The notes beneath the pieces were generated by a model that did no database searches, was not told the origin of the DNA, and saw only the letters and a list, made by a program, of their open reading frames with translations. Of a DNA stretch of 64,000 nucleotides, positions 21,003 through 32,293 are shown piece after piece. The DNA is from Dactylorhiza incarnata (lineage: Eukaryota > Streptophyta > Magnoliopsida > Asparagales > Orchidaceae), in NCBI GenBank assembly GCA_033032865.1, contig JAWHQI010000276.1, positions 62,001 through 126,000 of the forward strand. The letters are read 5' to 3'. The first letter of the stretch is position 1. The number at the start of each line of letters is the position of its first letter. Both the position numbers and the translations under genes were made by a program.

Positions 21003-22106
21003 TGTTGTTTATTGGGTGTCGACTTACCACCTAGGAGGGGGGGGGGGGGGGGGGGGGTGAATAGATTTTTCAAATTATATTATCCCCTTTAGATGTTCTT
21101 GCTCTAAGATTAGTAAATCTATAAGTTATAAAGCATAACACAGAAAACACACAATGATCTATAGAGGTTCCTCAAGACAGGGTGTCTTGAGTAGTCTTCT
21201 TTCCCTCTGCGCCTACCTAGCAGTGTGCTAGGCTCAGCAAACGCCGCCAAAAGCTTCAGGCCCTCAAGCCTTACAACACAGACCTGCAAGTCCAACAGCC
21301 TAGGCCCGCAAGCCCCTACTACTCCTGAGCCCGCAAGCTCAACACTCAGGCCCTCAAGCCCTACACAGCTAACCCTCAAGTCTAGCCTCTGCCTGTCCAT
21401 CAAGCCACACAGGTCTCAAGCCCTCAAGCTTGACAATCAGGCCCGCAAGCCCTACACAGCTGACCCACAAGTCTAGCCTCTGCCCTGGCCCTCAAGCCTC
21501 ACAGGTCTCCAGCCCTCAAGCTAGACAAATATGCCTGCAACCTTACAAGAGTTTATAGTAGTAAAACAACTGTTACTTCTGCCAGGTGAAGATCATCAAC
21601 TTTAGCCTGCTGAAGATTGGCTTCTTTAGGTTGAAGAAGATGCTTTTTGATCTGGAGATTCATCATTGGATCTTCTTCAGCCTTCACTTCCTTTACCTGG
21701 TGTTGATTGACTACTTTTCAGTCGATGATGATGATGACTGATTCTTTAGAGAACACTTGATGCTTGCTCTCTACTTGATCTTCTTCTTCTCCGCCGAGAA
21801 TACTGTTCTATTGAAGTGTAGCGGCGGGATTCTTTCTCGTTCTTTTTCTCTATCTTCAAGAATACTTTTCTAGGGCATCACTGTTCCCTTTTATAGGATA
21901 GATGAGCCGCATTACGGTAACATGTGATGTCCTTTAATGTCAGACCCCCATTCCATAAGAGCACGCGCTGATTGGACAATCAGGCGGCGACATTAAATGC
22001 TGATTGCGTGTCCGCAACATTTGAATCTATCTCGACGATATTTCCATCGTTACGACGTCATGGACAATATCTCGACGACAGATCTTTGTCGAACCCTTAT
22101 GCCTTG
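21003..22106 (-). repeat. Element B 5' LTR, piece 1 (R/U5 side)
   Basis: Sense end ...CAATAAACAACA at 21003. It has a run of 21 G (near 21037-21057, plus strand), a 9-bp hairpin at 21171-21191 shared with D, CTCAAGCC-rich ~91-bp tandem repeats (21240-21540), a TATA-like TATAAAAG at about 21889-21896 and GACGA-containing units at 22036-22093. It is broken by E at 22106. Confidence 0.88.
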
Positions 22107-23984
22107 TGATAGATAAAATATGAAATAGGAGGCAAGCGCACCTATCGCGTGTAGTATATATGATAAAAATCATATCAAGGTCGTATTTAGTCCTGGGTCC
22201 CGTCGAGTAGAGTTACTTCGAGCTACGGCTATTGTTTTATCGATAAAGCGCGGATAAAAATCAAAGTAAAAACCATAAAGTCAAAAATAAGTAAATAAAA
22301 TGCGGGGAATAAAAACACGAAAACAAAAACAAATGCGATAAAACACTTATAAAAGAAAACACACATAATAAAATCTTAAAGTAAAAATACGAAAACAAAA
22401 ATATGAAAACAAAGAATGCGGGAAAATACACGATAAAAACATGAGAAAAATTACGAGAGAAAAACGCTCGCTTTGAAGCGACTTTAAACGCAAACCTAAT
22501 AATCCATTCTAAACTACCGTGTCAAGGAGGAAAAGAATAAAAAATTAAATAGACGCGTAAATTCCAATCTAAGCGAAACACCGATGTTGTGGAAAAGAAT
22601 AAATTTAGCTAAAAGAAAGGAAAAGATGAACGAATTGAAGTGCGGATAATAAAACTAAGCTATGAATTAAATTTACAGGACATAAATAAAGCTAAGTTAT
22701 GAATTGAAATGACAAAACAGAATTGGAATTGCAAGAAATAAAACTACGCTACGAAATTTAAAAATGCACGAAATAAAAACTAAATTTATTTTATTGCCAT
22801 AATAAAGAGTTTACAAGAAAAAAAAGACAATAAATAAAAATACAAAATTAAAAAAAAAACTAAAAAAACTAAGCTATAAAGAAAATACAAAACTATAAAC
22901 TAAAAACTAAACTATACACTAAAAAGAAAAATACAACATTTACTTAATTACATAAAAAAAATACAAAACATAAAAAGAAAATACAAAATATAAAAAGAAA
23001 AGAAAGTGGAGAAAAGTGGAAGATCACCCCAAAATGGGCAATCCAAGAGGGAGGAAAATAGTGAGGAGTTATGCCTCTATTTATAGAGAAAACTTGGGGT
23101 GCGGATAGAGGGTTTGGGAGCAGAATTCTAGAAGAAAGGCAGCTGGAATGCTGGTGTGCGGGTAGAGTTGGCGGTTTGAAGGAGCAGCAGGCGTGGGGTG
23201 CAGATAGTGGGCTGGTGGGCGCGTGACACGTGGAGGCGAGCTGGCTGGAAGCTTTTGGCGGGACAGCTGGCGGGCGCGGGCAGCACGGGTGGGCAGCGGG
23301 CAGCGCGACAGCGGGCGGCGGGCAGTAGGGTTAATTCCAGCAAAATGGCGTTGGCCAGGTTTCGAACCCGTGATGCCTTTCAGACTAACACAGGCACGCG
23401 CCAGCTGAGCCAATGGTCTTATCTGTAAACACAAGAACTATTTTCTATATATTATACATGATTACAGATTTTTATATTAATACATATTAATAAGCTAACT
23501 TAATTATTATTATAATTATTATTTTGTTTTTATGAAGTACTTTTATATATATTAAAGATCATATATTCATATATAAATATTATATATACATTCAAAAATT
23601 CATACTCAAATATATAAATATTGATTTATATATAAATTAACTTTATATATTTAGATTTTCAAATAGTTAGTTTTATGATTATATTTTTAACTTGTTTATA
23701 GTTTATATTTACATATATAAATATAGTTTTTATTTAAAAATTATTTACATATATTTTTAAAAACTTTATATATATATATATTTACATATATACTATTTTT
23801 ATATATATTATATAGTTTTATATATTTATATATACTAAAAAAGTTCTTTTTACATATAAATATAAATATATAAATATAAGTTAAAACAAATCATTTATTC
23901 AATGATTTAAATGAAATATTACAAATTTTGTATAAAACTATATAAGAAACTATATAGAAAATACGTATATTTTACTATTCATCA
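22107..23984 (-). repeat. Element E 3' LTR (1878 bp)
   Basis: Plus-strand start TGATAGATAAAAT and end ACTATTCATCA, matching 28148-30006. It has a TATA box (sense TATAAATA, about 23077-23086), a G/C-rich block upstream of it (23100-23420), a tRNA-like segment (23345-23425) and long AT-only stretches. Confidence 0.94.
23345..23425 (-). other. tRNA-like segment with A and B boxes inside LTR E
   Basis: On the minus strand TGGCTCAGCTGG (23401-23412) fits the RNA polymerase III A box, and GGTTCGAAACC (23358-23368) fits the B box, 32 nt apart, with arms resembling D and T arms. The other LTR (A box at 29412-29423) has one B-box mismatch at 29369-29379. It is not a canonical tRNA: the acceptor stem is not convincing. 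It could be a tRNA-derived insertion, such as an old SINE head, captured by the LTR. Confidence 0.6.
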
Positions 23985-24003
23985 AATACCCCCATACTTA
24001 AGC
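23985..24003 (-). promoter_or_regulatory. Element E terminal polypurine tract
   Basis: Sense GCTTAAGTATGGGGGTATT directly before the 3' LTR start TGATGAATAG. Confidence 0.88.
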
Positions 24004-27000
24004 TTTTGCTATTCCAGAGCAAAAGTAAAGGATACCTATAAGACGTTAATAAAATTTCTAATTTACTAAAAAATTATTTAATCAAAAGTAAGATCGAAAT
24101 AAATTTAGGAGATTTAAAGAGGTAAGTCCTATATTATGAAAATGATTTAAAAAGAGCGAAAATGTTTTAGCGTAAGACTTCTAAAGTTAGCTAAATAGCG
24201 TCGAATATTGCAATTACTAGCACCTTCATTTAGAATGGAATTATAAAAACTTTAACTTTTTAAAAAAAAAATTTAAGAATAAATAAAACCTACTAATTAT
24301 GCTCTCGCAAACTTTTTAAATTAAAATCTAGCTTTCAATTTTATTGGCTAAGGGGTAGGGGAAAAAAGAAGCTTTGGCAGAAAGAAGAGTGCTTGGATTA
24401 GGGGTGATGGATTTAATCCTCTCACCACACCTTTTTGGTGGTTTACTTTGGCTCCCGCCGTTGGTTTACGAGGGACGATTGAACATTTTTAAACCTAACC
24501 CAATGCCTGTGTTTACGGAATTTTTATTCCCATTGACACAAGATTTCTTTTAACAATATTGGGTGCCTATGTTTACAGAATCTTTTTATTCCCATTGACA
24601 CATGATTTATTTTAAAACTCTTTCTTCTATTTTTTTATGCCAAGCTAAATGGATGTTTATAAGGGGGGTTTCAGGAGAAAATCTAGAATAATAAAAAAGA
24701 ATTTTGAGAGCAAAGTTTAGTAGATTAAAATATTCCTAAAGTTTCACAAGTTTGGAGTTAGAATAATTAAATCTAAAGATGGTTTGCCAATATAATACAA
24801 ATAGAAACTATTTAGGGTAAACTTGAAGTAGTGCTAAAAGGTTTGTTCTCAAATTAAATTAAAATCAAAAGATATTCTTTACTACTAAAATTCCAAAAAT
24901 TTAAATTTACAAACTATGATATAAATAAAATGGTTTTAGCAAATCAAAAATAGTGAAAATGCTTAAAGATAAACTCTACCTAGCCTTGGAAATAACAAAA
25001 AGCTAAGTATGGGTTTTTATTATATTTTTGGAGTTTTTTGATAAGTTTTTCAAATATATTTTTTGGAGTTTTTAAGATATGATGTAATTTTTCGGAATTT
25101 TTTGATTTTCTTAATAACAAAATACATAAACACTTAATAAAAAGAAAAGAAGAACAAAAGTTAAGAACATAAAAGATACATACAAAAACATTTTTTGGTT
25201 TTTTCTAATGTTTTTTTTTTCATCAATTTTTTTTTTAATTTTTTTTTAAAATTATGTACATTAATACTAAAAACAAAGGAAATGTAAAAAAGAAAGGAAA
25301 ATAAAAACATATATAAAATTTTTTTTTGGGTGTTATGACAAAATTTTATGGATTTTGTTATAACATATTTTAAGTAACTTTTCATCAATTTTTTTGGATT
25401 TTGATTTATTTTTTATAACAAAATACATATATAAATACTAAATAAAAAAGAAAAGAAACAAAGAAAGAAGAAAATTAAAAAAAAGTAAAAATACATACAA
25501 AAATAATTTTGGTTTTTTCTAAGAAATTTTTCATCATAATTTTTTTGGATTTTGATTTATTTTATAAATAAGGTTTTTTATATACAAATAAAAACATAGA
25601 ACTAGAACATTTATAATAATAAATTTTTTGTGTTTTTTCTAAGTTATTTAATAATTTTTTTTCGATTTTTGATTTTGTTACATATTTACATATTAAATTT
25701 TTTACAAAGAGAAATAAAAGGAAAGAGACAAATTTGTTGCAACAAATTTTATTTTGTTGTAACAAAATTTGTTATGTTGTAACAAAAAGGAAAAGAGAAA
25801 GAGTTGTTGTAACCATTTTTTTTTGTAATGTTATAACAAATTTTGTTATATTCTTTATTATTTTGGTTTTTTCTAAAAAAAAAGGGGGACAAAAATTACA
25901 AAAGGGGGGAAAACACACCCCCATACTTAAAAGTCAACATTGTCCCCAATGTTGAAATTAAGTATGAGGAACTATTATATATATGTGCAAAGCATAAAAA
26001 GAGTAAAAGTAAAATGTAAGAAAGGAAATAGCAGGGGAAAAAAGCACGTCCCTGATTTGGAGACGGGATGACCGGATTAATACCTGCAAAGTATGTTAAA
26101 ACAAAATAATAAAAGTTATTTACAAAGAGGGGGGGGGGTTAAAAATGAGATTTATGATATATATATACAAATTTTAAGAACTAAAAAAAAGAAAAAAGAA
26201 AAAAGAGAAAAACTTAAGAAAATACATATACGAAAATTTTTGTTTGTTTTTGGGTTTTTCTAAATTACAAAAAGAATGAAATATATATAGAAAGTAAAAC
26301 TATATATTTTTTTGGAGTTTTCTAAATATATCTTCATCAGTTTTGAAATATGCATATTTATAAAAACCTTAATACTTAACAAAATAAGAAAAATAAAGAG
26401 AAACTTTAAAATTAAAAACAAAGAAGAAGAAGTGAAATGAAAGGATAAAAGTAATAGGGTTTTCCCTTTTCAAAATATCGACAAAAATCCCCTTTCTGGT
26501 CTGTCGAATAATCCTACTTCGAAAAAACTAACTATTATTCTATCTTAAAATTCCAACAATTCTTTTAGATGTATGTTTCAAAGCTTGTCACTATTTTGTC
26601 ATTTTAATTAAAATATTATCTTGTTTTGTCAAATATGCATATTAAAACTTAATGAAAAATAAAAAGAAAATTTATCATTTTTTTTCTCTTATATGCACAT
26701 TTATATACAAAATAAAACTTAATAAAAAATAAAAGAAACTTAACATAAAAACAAAAAAGGGAGAAAGAGAAGAGAGAGAAGAGAAAAAAAAACAAAGTAG
26801 AAAAAGAAAGAGAAGAACATATAATTAATTTTTTGGGGATTTTTCTTATTTTTCATCATCAATTTTTTTGGATTTTAATGTATAATAAAAAGGGGATATA
26901 TATATATAAATATTAATACTTAACAAAAAGAAAGAAAAAAGAAAAAAAAGGAAAGAGGGAGAAAAAAAAAAGAAGAAATAAGAAAGCCAAAAATACATAA

Positions 27001-28123
27001 ATAATTTTTTGTGGGATTTTTCTAGCTTTTTTTTTTCAACATCTTTTTTTTTTTTTTTCAATTTTTGCCAAATATTTACAAATTAATATATATATTAAAA
27101 CCTAAAAATACAAATAAGAAAGAAAGAGAAGAAATGGAAAAAAACATTTTTACAAAAAGAAAGGAAAAATAAAATATTTAACTATTTTTTTTAAGTAAAA
27201 AAATTTTCATCATTTTTTTTAGATTTTTAATTAGATATATTTACAAATTAATGCTTAATAAAAAAGAAAGAACATATATTTTTGGGTTTTGGGGTTTTTT
27301 TAAATTACAAAAAGAATAAAACATATATAAAGAAAGCAAAACTATTTTTTTATAATTTTCTAAATATATTATATATTTATCATCATTTTTATTTTTGTAT
27401 TTTTGGTTTTTTTGAAATATGCATATTCAAAAATATATTAAAACTTAAGAAAAAACAAAAATAATAAAGAGAAGCTTTAAGATGAAAAGCAAGGAAGAAA
27501 AATTAGAAATAAAAAGGTAAAAGTAACGGGGTTTTCTCTTTTCAAAATATCAACAAAAATCCCCTCTCGGGTCTGTCGAGTAATCCTACTTCGAGAAAAC
27601 GATCTATTGTTCTATCTTAAAATTCCTACAATTTTTTTTTATTTTGATTTTAAAGTTTTTCATCATTTTTTCCATTTTGAAAATTGAAATAATACCTTTT
27701 CAAATATGCATATAAAACTTAATGAAAAACAAAAGGAGAAACATTTATTTTTTTGGAGCTTTTTCTAAGAAATGTTTTCATCATCATTTTTTTTTTAGTT
27801 TTTACTTATATGCACATTTATATAATAAAAATTAACAGAAAAGAAAGTTAACATAAAAACAAAAAAGAAAAGAGAAAAAAAACAAAATTACAAAAAGAAA
27901 GAGAAGAACATATTTTTTGTTTTTTTCCTAATTTTTCATCAATTATTTTTTTCTTCTATTTTTAGATTTTTAATTATTCATATTTACAAATTAATACTTA
28001 ATAAAAACAAAATTTAAAAAAAACATATATATTTTTTGGGTTTTGAGGGTTTTTAAATTTTTTTTATTTTTGGTAGTGATAAAATCAATAGTGTAAACTC
28101 TTTTCAAAATATCGACGAAATCT
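24004..28123. other. Element E internal region, non-coding, A/T-rich
   Basis: No ORF of credible composition; all called frames are Phe/Lys/Ile runs. It contains repeated modules: a ~55-bp pair at about 24500-24613 (PolyT plus CCCATTGACACA), and a ~165-bp module at 26395-26560 repeated at 27469-27635 (ending CCTACTTCGA...TCTATCTTAAAATTCC). In between are long imperfect arrays of TTTTTGGATTTT and AAGAAAAAGA. Confidence 0.8.
25914..25954 (-). promoter_or_regulatory. Element E internal polypurine tract and adjoining hairpin
   Basis: Sense TTTTAAGTATGGGGGTGTG repeats the terminal tract about 1.9 kb away. Beside it CAACATT (25935-25941) pairs with AATGTTG (25948-25954). F has an analogous CATTGAGGGCAATG next to its internal tract. 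Confidence 0.75.
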
Positions 28124-28141
28124 TCCCCGGCAACGGCGCCA
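28124..28141 (-). promoter_or_regulatory. Element E primer binding site (tRNA-Asp)
   Basis: Sense TGGCGCCGTTGCCGGGGA, 18 of 18 to the 3' end of plant tRNA-Asp(GTC) as I know it, 6 nt after the LTR end. Confidence 0.93.
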
Positions 28142-28147
28142 AAAACT

Positions 28148-30006
28148 TGATAGATAAAATACGAAATAGGAGGCAAGCGCACCTATCGCGTGTAGTATAT
28201 ATGATAAAAATCATATCAAGGTCGTATTTAGTCCTGGGTCCCGTCGAGTAGAGTTACTTCGAGCTACGGCTATTGTTTTATCGATAAAGAGCGGATAAAA
28301 ATCAAAGTAAAAACCATAAAGTCAAAAATAAGTAAATAAAATGCGGGGAATAAAAACACGAAAACCAAAACCAATGCGAGAAAAAACTTATAAAAGAAAA
28401 CATACATAATAAAATCTTAAAGTAAAAATACGAAAACAAAAATACGAAAACAAAGAAAGCGGGAAAATACACGATAAAAACATGAGAAAAATAACGAGAG
28501 AAAAACGCCCGCTTTGAAGCGAATTTAAACGCAAACCTAATAATCCATTCTAAACTACCGTGTCTAGGAGGAAAAGAATAAAAATTAAATAGACGCGTAA
28601 ATTCGAATCTAAGCGAAACACCGATGTTATGACAACGAATAAATTTAGCTAAAAGAATGGAAAAGATGCAGGAATTGAAGTGCGGATAATAAAACTAAGC
28701 TACGAATTTAATTTATAGGACATAAATAAAGCTAAGTTATGAATTGAAATGACGAAACAGAATTGGAATTGCAGGAAATAAAACTACGCTACGAAATTGA
28801 AAAATGCATAAAATAAAAAACTAAATTTATTTTATTGCCATAATAAAGAGTTTACAAGAAAAAAAGACAATAAATAAAAATACAACATTAAAAAAAACTA
28901 AGCTATAAAGAAAATACAAAACTATAAACTAAAAACTAAACTATACACTAAAAAGAAAATACAACATTTAATTAATTACATAAAAAAATACAAAACATAA
29001 AAAGAAAATACAAAATATAAAAAGAAAAGAAATTGGAGAAAAGTGGAAGATCACCCCAAAATGGGCAATCCAAGAGGGAGGAAAATAGTGAGGAGTTATG
29101 CCTCTATTTATAGAGAAAATTTGGGGTGCGGATAGAGGGTTTGGGAGCAGAATTCTAGAAGGAAGGCAGCTGGAATGCTGGTGTGCGGGTAGAGCTGGAG
29201 GTTTGAAGGAGCAGCTGGCGTGGGGTGCGGATAGTGGGCTGGCGGGCGCGTGACATGTGGAGGCGAGCTGGCTGGAAGCTTCAGGCGGGATAGCTGGCGG
29301 GCGCGAGCAGCGCGACAGTGGGCGGGCAGCGGGTAGAAGGGTTAATTCCAGCAAAATGGCGCTGGCCAGGTTTTCAACCCGTGATGCCTTTCAGACTAAC
29401 ACAGGCGCGCGCCAGCTGAGCCAATGGTCTTATCTGTAAACACAAGAACTATTTTATATATATTATACATGATTACAGATTTTTATATTAATACATATTA
29501 ATAAGCTAACTTAATTATTATTATAATTATTATTTTGTTTTTATGAAGTACTTTTATATATATTAAAGATCATATATTCATATATAAATATTATATATAC
29601 ATTCAAAAATTCATACTCAAATATATAAATATTGATTTATATATAAATTAACTTTATATATTTATATTTTCAAATAGTTAGTTTTATGATTATATTTTTA
29701 ACTTGTTTATAGTTTATATTTACATATATAAATATAGTTTTTATTTAAAAATTATTTACATATATTTTTAAAAACTTTATATATATATATATTTTTTTTA
29801 CATATATACTATTTATATATATTATATAGTTTTATATATTTATATATACAAAAAAAGTTCTTTTTACATATAAATATAAATATATAAATATATAAATATA
29901 AGTTAAAACAAATCATTTATTCAATGATTTAAATGAAATATTACAAATTTTGTATAAAACTATATAAGAAACTATAGAGAAAATACGTATATTTTACTAT
30001 TCATCA
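28148..30006 (-). repeat. Element E 5' LTR (1859 bp)
   Basis: Near-identical to 22107-23984, with scattered substitutions and small indels in the G/C-rich and AT-repeat parts. Confidence 0.94.
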
Positions 30007-30381
30007 CCTTGATAGATCTTCAATTCTCCTTGCTTATGCCTCTGATGCTGTTGTCTCGATGATACGAGACATTCTGGCGCTTCTCCATATACGACGATAT
30101 GTCATCTCTAACCGTGTCGTCGTAATCACCTTATTCTCTCGACGACATGCCTTCTTTACGATGATGTTCAACGCCATCAGTCATACTTAGCCTTTTCAAC
30201 GACAAGGCTTCTTCACGACGATGTCTGTTCTTCTCGACGATAAGACCACTTTGGTGAAGTCGACGATACTGCGTCTTCTCTGCGTTCGTCGAGCTTCATT
30301 CTTCGTTCGACGATCTTGCCAAGTCTTAGCGTTCGACGATCTTGCTATGTCTCAGCGGTCGACTGACTCGCCAAGTCTCAG
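30007..30381 (-). repeat. Element B 5' LTR, piece 2
   Basis: Resumes after E with the second CCTTG and runs to the F insertion at CTCAG (30377-30381). Rich in GTTCGACGATC and CTCAGCGGTCGAC units, as in LTR C. Confidence 0.85.
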
Positions 30382-30391
30382 TGATAGTGCT

Positions 30392-31718
30392 TGATAGTTT
30401 ATATAGGTGTAGTCAATAATACCTAGAGGGGGGGGTGAATAGGTTCTACTTTTTTTCTTTGTTTAAACCTAATGTTTCTAGCTGCAGAAAACACAAGCAC
30501 AGAAAACACACAAGGATGTATAGAGGTTCCTCAAGACAGGGTGTCTTGAGTAGTCCTCTTTCCCCCATCACCTTTCTAACAATGAGTTAGACAAGGCCAC
30601 AAACTCCAATCTCGGCTCCTTGAGCTTACACCACAAGTTCCTCAGAACTTCTCAGATCCAGAGTGATCCAACCTCAGGCACAACAGCCCTACACTCAGGC
30701 TCAACAGCCTACCCCTCAGGCTCAACTGCCCAATACCTCAGGCTCAACAGCCCTACACTCAGGCTCAACAGCCCTACACCTCAGAGTTATGAACTTCTAC
30801 CACTCAGAAATCCCACAGATTTCCTACCTCAGACCTATCAAGAAGTCCTACCACTCAAGCTATCAACACAGCTTTACACACATGCTTAACAACCTTTCAC
30901 TCAGGCAACAAAGCCTTACAAAGATATAATAGAGTTTGAGCTAGATGCAAAAGACAAAAGGTTTTACTCTTGGGTCTTCTGAATCCTTTCTTCAGATCTG
31001 AAAACAACAGCTTCAGATTTGTATCACCTTGATCTTCTCCTTCAGCAATGCAGAAGATCAACTTGCCCTTCTTGATTTTGTACAGGAAGAGCTAACTAAT
31101 CTCCCTTGGAAGATTAACTTCAGCTGTAGAGAACGACTTCAACTGCCTGAAACGTGAATGCTTGATTGCGGCGTATAGCAAAGGCTTCTCAATAGAACAG
31201 TGCTTGTTGTTGTGCCCTAGCGTCTTCTTTTATACCCCCAGAAGGATTCAACGCCTATATCGATCCTCCTGACACAGTATGGGTCACATTGGAATTGCTT
31301 TTCCCTCTCAATTGTCGTTTGCGCCAAAGGCAGATCCCGTCAGCACATTTGGATCTGTCTAAGCGGTTGGGCTGAGACATCATCCAATCTCAGCGGTTGG
31401 GCTGAGACAGCTTCCAGTCTCAGCGGCAGCTCCAGTCCCCTTCTCAGCGGTTGCTCCAGTCTCCTTCTCAATGGATCCGCTGAGACGGCTCCTCGTCTTA
31501 GCGGTTCTGACCCTTCGTCTCAGCGGTTATGCTGAGACAGATCTTCATCTCCTTGTAGATGATTTCTTCTTATCTAAGGTCATGTTTGGCCCTTCCTTTT
31601 GAGACACCTGTGCCTGAATATCCTACACAAGTATAGCTTTGTTAAGTACAATATGTCCATAGCATTGAGACTGATGCCTCTTCAAATCAAGGTGATATTG
31701 AGGTCAATATACCCAAAA
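30392..31718 (-). repeat. Element D 3' LTR (1327 bp)
   Basis: Matches 41235-42573. The terminal sense TG is mutated to TT (31717-31718 AA instead of CA on the plus strand). It has a short G7 run (30428-30434), a hairpin at 30530-30550, a CAGGCTCAACAGCCCTACAC array (30664-30790), a TATA box near 31227-31237 and a palindrome array (31347-31532). Confidence 0.94.
31347..31532. repeat. CTCAGCGGTT...GCTGAG palindrome array, LTR D
   Basis: About seven units built on GTCTCAGC and GCTGAGAC arms around a GGTTGG or similar spacer. The counterpart is at 42206-42395. It lies upstream of the TATA-like box in sense orientation. Symmetric CGG-core repeats ('RM boxes') are described for Sirevirus LTRs. Confidence 0.85.
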
Positions 31719-32293
31719 ATCTCCCCGTATTTGAAGAAGGCAGAACATCCCCAATGCTAAGGTCCATTAACAATAAAAAATCTTATCACAGAAAAAAATG
31801 ATCTTATAGAGCAATTATCTGTGAAACATAGGACCTAACACCCTAGACATGTGCACTGGCCCTTTCTCCCCTTTCTCCAGCATTGGTACTAGCCTTATGA
31901 ATTGCTACTGGCCCTATCTCCCCCTTTCTGGTTTCTTCATCCTTAACCTGCTATGGATAGAGGGACAACATCTATAGATCCCTTTGGATCAACCTATAGG
32001 CTAACCTATATAGTCTGAGCATTTGCCAACTACCCCTTAACCTGAGTAAGGAATTTACCCCCCCTCAATTGGAGAGCTATTTTCTGTAATAGCTGATCCA
32101 TTTCAATTTGAACATGCCATTTAAGGTACTGAATACTAAAGGTAATAAGTACAAAGTACATATATTAATAGCAACAAACACAGTATTATGATCAGAATAT
32201 GAAATTTCATTTCATTGTAAATGTTCAGCACAAAAAAAAATTCAACTTATAGTTGTACATTCAATCCTTAAAAAAAATTCAAGGCTGGTTCTT
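31719..32293 (-). promoter_or_regulatory. Element D polypurine tract cluster, otherwise non-coding
   Basis: Sense purine-rich tracts of the AAAGGGGAGA type occur next to the LTR (31720-31727), near 31860-31875, 31915-31930 and 32045-32055. Multiple tracts upstream of the 3' LTR are a known Sirevirus feature. No ORF here. Confidence 0.75.

Larger units (their letters stand above)
22107..30006 (-). mobile_element. Element E: large non-coding LTR element primed by tRNA-Asp
   Basis: LTRs at 22107-23984 and 28148-30006, TSD CCTTG at 22102-22106 and 30007-30011. In sense orientation: 5' LTR, perfect tRNA-Asp primer site, 4.1 kb of extremely A/T-rich sequence without coding potential, polypurine tract, 3' LTR. 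It fits the LARD type (large retrotransposon derivative, non-autonomous) and must use proteins of another element. The primer site and tract sequences are those of Athila/Tat-type Ty3 elements. Confidence 0.93.

Noticed and set aside
23345..23425. Functional tRNA gene
   Set aside because: A and B boxes are present but the acceptor stem and a normal anticodon arm are not convincing, and it is embedded in a duplicated LTR; reported only as tRNA-like.
23081..23434. ORFs in the G/C-rich part of LTR E (also 28968-29439)
   Set aside because: Pro/Ala/Arg-rich frames open on both strands owing to composition; they coincide with the LTR promoter region.
25161..28182. Small ORFs in the interior of E
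   Set aside because: Phe/Lys/Ile/Asn-only composition from homopolymer runs, no start context or homology.
30620..30929. 88-89 codon Gln/Pro/Ser repeat proteins (also 41517-41744)
   Set aside because: Translation of the CAGGCTCAACAGCCC tandem array in both LTRs of D.
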